Shown: positions 5,718 to 7,732 of the stretch, piece after piece
How positions within the stretch are numbered: position 1 is the first letter of the stretch
Layout: every line of letters begins with the position of its first letter
Source of the DNA: Fibrobacteres bacterium CG2_30_45_31
Lineage (GTDB): Bacteria > Fibrobacterota > Fibrobacteria > Fibrobacterales > Fibrobacteraceae
Direction of reading: 5' to 3'
Assembly (NCBI GenBank): GCA_001873075.1
Contig: MNYL01000047.1
Coordinates: 1-7,732 of the forward strand
Length of the DNA: 7,732 nt
Program-made: the position numbers and the translations under genes
Notes under the pieces: model-generated
What the model was told of the DNA's origin: nothing
Databases searched by the model: none
The model's input: the letters and a program-made list of their open reading frames with translations, nothing else

Positions 5718-7264
5718 ACCTATTTCGTTGTCTTCTTTTTGGTTTTGCGCTTTTCTGCTTAGTCAGTTGTACCGAGCCTGTGGCAGGAAATAGCATGGAA
5801 ACAGAAAATTCAATCTCTGTGCAAGCGGTAAATTACGCAGGGGGTCCAATGTCCAACGCGAAGGTGTTGGTGCGCCCAGCTTGGTTTGTAGCGGATTCGT
5901 CTACAACATTGGCCGATACCAACGCTTTTATTCGCAACGAAACGACCGATCAGTATGGTTGGGTGGAAATTAAAGGGTTGCCACAAGGTAAGTATACGGT
6001 GGAAATTCGTAGCAAGTCGCTGAGTGTCTTTGCCACTGTGGATCACCGCGATACCGCTGTTGCAGAAGTATTTTCTGAATTAGTGCTTAGCCCTACTGGT
6101 ACGTTGAAGGGAAAAATTGCACTCTCAACAGACGCCAAAAAAGCGTGGGTTCAAATATACGGTTTGGATTATGTGGTGGCCACAGATTCCACAGGGGCCT
6201 TTTGTTTCAAAGCCCTCCCTTCTGGTGTTGTGCGTATTCGTTCCATCGCAGAAGGCTATAGCTCCATATTGGCAGAAGATTTGTCCGATGTTTACGCATC
6301 AAGAATTGTGGATATGGGCGTCATTGGTTTACCCGCCATAGGGACCGAAGACCCCGCCACCTGGCAATATGCAAAAAGCCTCCCCCTTGATTCTTTGGTT
6401 TCAGATTGGATGCTTCCCCTTTATGATTCCACTATCGTGACTATACGCCTTAATGAGAATAATTTCAATTTTTCTGAGGCTGCTTCCGATGGCTTAGATT
6501 TGCGCGTAGAGAATGAAAATGGAGAACATTTGCCTTACGAACGAGTGCGCTGGGATTCCGATCCAAAGCGCGCGGTGATCCGGGTGCGGGTTAGCGAAAC
6601 TCTGGTGAGTGGCCCCTCCTTTTTAGTACTCCGGTGGGGACATACCAATGCTATTGATCGTGCTGGGAACAATGTGTGGGTGGGAATTCCGGATTCTGTA
6701 CGGAGGGTTCTCAATTCAGTATGGGTCGATGATTTTGAAGATGGTGACACCGCCACAGGATTCCCGGACCCCATTCCTGCCTGTCACTGGTATATAAGCA
6801 ACTCCGACAGCGTCACAGTCTCTCCCACAAGTGAAGAAGGTTTTGCGAAGACTCTTGAAACCGACACCGCAGGGCGCGGGGGCATTGTGGCACACCTTTC
6901 TTACGTTTCGAAGGGGCGTGGCTGGGCTCTACTAGGTACAACCCTCGGCGGATATAAAAGTCTTGCTACTTTGGATTCTATTGTATTCTGGGCACGGGGC
7001 AGTGGGATTATCTCTCTCGCCTTTGACAAACTTAAAACACCAACGGAAGGGAAAGCGTGGGCTCATTTCTCACTGGATTCAACATGGACGCGATACTCTG
7101 TCAAGCCTACGAATCTCCTCAACGCTGATAGTATCGGAGGAAACATCGGCTGGGATGCTGTCAAAGATTCGGTTTCCAATATTACATTCCTAGGGAATAG
7201 CGGCACCGATTTCTGGATTGATGATATTCACCTATATGGCGTTGATCGCGATGATCTGAAATAG
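5714..7264 (+). CDS. Modular surface lipoprotein: CarboxypepD_reg-like repeats, DUF2341-like module, CBM11/CIA30-like jelly roll
   Basis: A 516-residue lipoprotein with lipobox LVSC, C19 being the lipidated residue. Residues about 33-115 form a beta-rich repeat of the carboxypeptidase regulatory type (SVQAVNYAGGPMSNAKVLV, then GWVEIKGLPQGKYTVEI). A second one spans about 125-205 (GTLKGKIAL, then DSTGAFCFKALPSGVVRI). Residues about 222-312 resemble DUF2341 (TIVTIRLNENNFNFSEAASDGLDLRV, split by NENGEHLPYERVRW). Residues 337-510 resemble a CBM11/CIA30 galactose-binding-like jelly roll: VDDFEDGD at 338-345, LDSIVFWARGSG (420-431) and the closing DFWIDDIHLYG (499-509). AAGGA at 5701-5705 gives a ribosome site 8 nt before the ATG, inside the end of the upstream gene. 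No catalytic motif is visible, so a binding or sensing role at the envelope is inferred. Domain boundaries are approximate; the two C-terminal assignments rest on pattern memory. Confidence 0.85.
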   Translation: MNLFRCLLFGFALFCLVSCTEPVAGNSMETENSISVQAVNYAGGPMSNAKVLVRPAWFVADSSTTLADTNAFIRNETTDQYGWVEIKGLPQGKYTVEIRSKSLSVFATVDHRDTAVAEVFSELVLSPTGTLKGKIALSTDAKKAWVQIYGLDYVVATDSTGAFCFKALPSGVVRIRSIAEGYSSILAEDLSDVYASRIVDMGVIGLPAIGTEDPATWQYAKSLPLDSLVSDWMLPLYDSTIVTIRLNENNFNFSEAASDGLDLRVENENGEHLPYERVRWDSDPKRAVIRVRVSETLVSGPSFLVLRWGHTNAIDRAGNNVWVGIPDSVRRVLNSVWVDDFEDGDTATGFPDPIPACHWYISNSDSVTVSPTSEEGFAKTLETDTAGRGGIVAHLSYVSKGRGWALLGTTLGGYKSLATLDSIVFWARGSGIISLAFDKLKTPTEGKAWAHFSLDSTWTRYSVKPTNLLNADSIGGNIGWDAVKDSVSNITFLGNSGTDFWIDDIHLYGVDRDDLK

Positions 7265-7337
7265 CAAAAAGGGACTTTTGGATAACATTCACTAAGCCAT
7301 AGAAATCCTTTTTGGGGGTATTTGAATTTGTAGTTTG

Positions 7338-7375
7338 GAAAACTGTTTGTACAGAAGCAGTTTTCTCTTCCCTTT
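7338..7375 (+). terminator. Possible terminator of the regulator/lipoprotein operon
   Basis: GAAAACTG (7338-7345) and CAGTTTTC (7358-7365) form a perfect eight-pair stem around a 12-base loop. The tail TCTTCCCTTTCC is pyrimidine-rich but not a T run. It stands 73 nt after the lipoprotein stop and is the first good stem there, so it is the best terminator candidate, although the tail is atypical. Confidence 0.4.
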
Positions 7376-7404
7376 CCGAAAGCCGACGATGCTCGGCACG
7401 GAAA
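7373..7404. repeat. Two-part hairpin (11 pairs)
   Basis: TTTCCG (7373-7378) pairs with CGGAAA (7399-7404). After an asymmetric internal loop (AAA opposite A), GCCGA (7382-7386) pairs with TCGGC (7393-7397) around the loop CGATGC. It immediately follows the 7338-7365 stem. No T run follows, so it is not a terminator; a structured RNA or a repeat element fits better. Confidence 0.5.
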
Positions 7405-7441
7405 CCTTCGCCGGAATTTCGAGGAATCTATGAACACGATC

Positions 7442-7461
7442 CGGAAGAGTCTTCCGTTTTC
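7442..7461 (+). repeat. 15-bp palindrome followed by a T run
   Basis: CGGAAGAGTCTTCCG (7442-7456) is perfectly symmetrical about its central G. As RNA it could fold with a GAGTC loop, and TTTT follows directly, giving a short terminator-like structure on the plus strand. As DNA it could be a dimer-binding site. The two readings cannot be separated from sequence. Confidence 0.4.
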
Positions 7462-7556
7462 CCCATAAAACACTTTGCGCCTATATTTTGGAACACATTG
7501 AGTCGTGATGCGGTTGACAGATTAATCCGCTAAGCGAGTGATTTTTTATACTGTAC

Positions 7557-7589
7557 AAAAAAAATGAGAACCCGAAAAACGGATTCTCA
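7557..7589 (-). terminator. Intrinsic terminator of the minus-strand esterase gene
   Basis: On the minus strand, TGAGAA (7589-7584) and its complement TTCTCA (7570-7565) flank an inner CCG/CGG stem, with a single mismatch and a five-T loop, followed by eight T residues (7564-7557). It lies 23 bases after the stop codon at 7613-7615. This is a textbook rho-independent terminator. Confidence 0.85.
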
Positions 7590-7612
7590 TTATGAGAGTT
7601 ATTCTGAGAAAA

Positions 7613-7732
7613 CTAAGGAAGCGTATACTGTTTGAGCCAAGGCCACCCGACCTTAGCATTGCCGTATTCATGCGTGCCGCCCTGTTTGGTGCAAAGGGTC
7701 ACGCTTACACCGCCCGCGCAGTTAGAATAAGT
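7613..7732 (-). CDS. C-terminal end of a probable secreted esterase (CE1 / PHB-depolymerase-like), truncated by the window
   Basis: Only the last 39 residues are present, running off the right edge. They read TYSNCAGGVSVTLCTKQGG, then THEYGNAKVGWPWLKQYTLP. The GG-x-H pattern followed by a Trp/Leu helix and a short tail matches the end of alpha/beta-hydrolase esterases of the CE1, acetylxylan or feruloyl esterase or PHB-depolymerase-like type, where this histidine is the catalytic-triad base. The two cysteines, 9 residues apart, could form a disulfide, fitting an exported protein. A clear terminator follows the stop. With so little sequence, the substrate cannot be told, and another alpha/beta hydrolase is possible. 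An esterase near a pectate lyase fits a plant cell wall degrader. Confidence 0.55.
   Translation of the reverse strand, partial: TYSNCAGGVSVTLCTKQGGTHEYGNAKVGWPWLKQYTLP

Larger units (their letters stand above)
7265..7612. other. 348-nt intergenic region rich in inverted repeats
   Basis: No convincing gene lies between the lipoprotein stop and the minus-strand esterase tail. From left to right it holds CAAAAAGG (7265-7272) with its complement CCTTTTTG (7307-7314), a hairpin at 7338-7365, a two-part hairpin at 7373-7404, a 15-bp palindrome at 7442-7456 and the minus-strand terminator at 7557-7589. The middle part (about 7370-7460) is richer in G/C than its flanks. The density of folds suggests a transcribed RNA element or a dispersed intergenic repeat. 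Confidence 0.5.

Noticed and set aside
7265..7314. CAAAAAGG/CCTTTTTG inverted repeat as operon terminator
   Set aside because: The 34-base loop is long, the stem is mostly A:T, and no T run follows; the 7338-7365 stem is a better candidate.
7312..7533. 73-codon open frame in the last spacer
   Set aside because: It lacks a clear ribosome site and runs across three strong inverted repeats, so a non-coding or repeat element explains it better; it would be reconsidered if homologues with synonymous substitution bias were found.
7514..7552. TTGACA and TATACT as a plus-strand promoter
   Set aside because: The two hexamers are 27 bp apart, too far for a normal sigma-70 promoter, and the following sequence is the end of an opposing gene's terminator.
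1..7732. CRISPR arrays, insertion sequences, phage or toxin-antitoxin genes
   Set aside because: I looked for regularly spaced repeats, transposase or integrase motifs and small paired genes and saw none.

Overview
The window looks like a piece of a Fibrobacter-type genome (phylum Fibrobacterota). The main clue is the gene at 4890-5717, a member of the TIGR02147 family, which is greatly expanded in Fibrobacter. It is coupled to a modular lipoprotein. A family 10 pectate lyase with a Ser-rich linker and a C-terminal Ig-like domain, and the tail of a secreted-esterase-like protein, fit a plant cell wall degrader. This assignment comes from family knowledge, not from a search.

Layout. (1) 1-2539, plus strand: a metal-uptake operon, most likely for zinc. 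It holds a 5'-truncated substrate-binding protein (znuA-like), a membrane permease (znuB-like, starting on the last base of the znuA stop), an ATPase (znuC-like, overlapping znuB by 20 nt) and a Fur-family repressor (zur-like) 14 nt downstream. A probable terminator follows at 2580-2605. (2) 2540-2978: a long imperfect inverted repeat, a structured leader, an unlisted 51-residue lipoprotein gene (2766-2921) and a 14-bp hairpin terminator between convergent genes. (3) 2979-4517, minus strand: a secreted PL10 pectate lyase. (4) 4518-4889: a 372-nt divergent spacer with a GC-richer core that no gene explains. (5) 4890-7264, plus strand: a TIGR02147 regulator-like gene overlapping by 4 nt a 516-residue lipoprotein with two carboxypeptidase-regulatory-like repeats, a DUF2341-like module and a CBM11/CIA30-like jelly roll. 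(6) 7265-7612: a 348-nt spacer packed with hairpins. (7) 7613-7732, minus strand: the last 39 residues of a probable CE1-like esterase, with a clear intrinsic terminator at 7557-7589.

How the parts work together. The ABC importer should bring Zn2+ (or a related divalent metal) across the inner membrane, with the Fur-family protein sensing the imported metal. The pectate lyase and the esterase would act on pectin and on esterified polysaccharides outside the cell. The TIGR02147/lipoprotein pair is the least understood part. Its translational coupling and the sugar-binding-like fold of the lipoprotein suggest a surface binding component with a dedicated cytoplasmic regulator; this is inference. 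No tRNA, rRNA, CRISPR array, insertion sequence or phage gene was seen.
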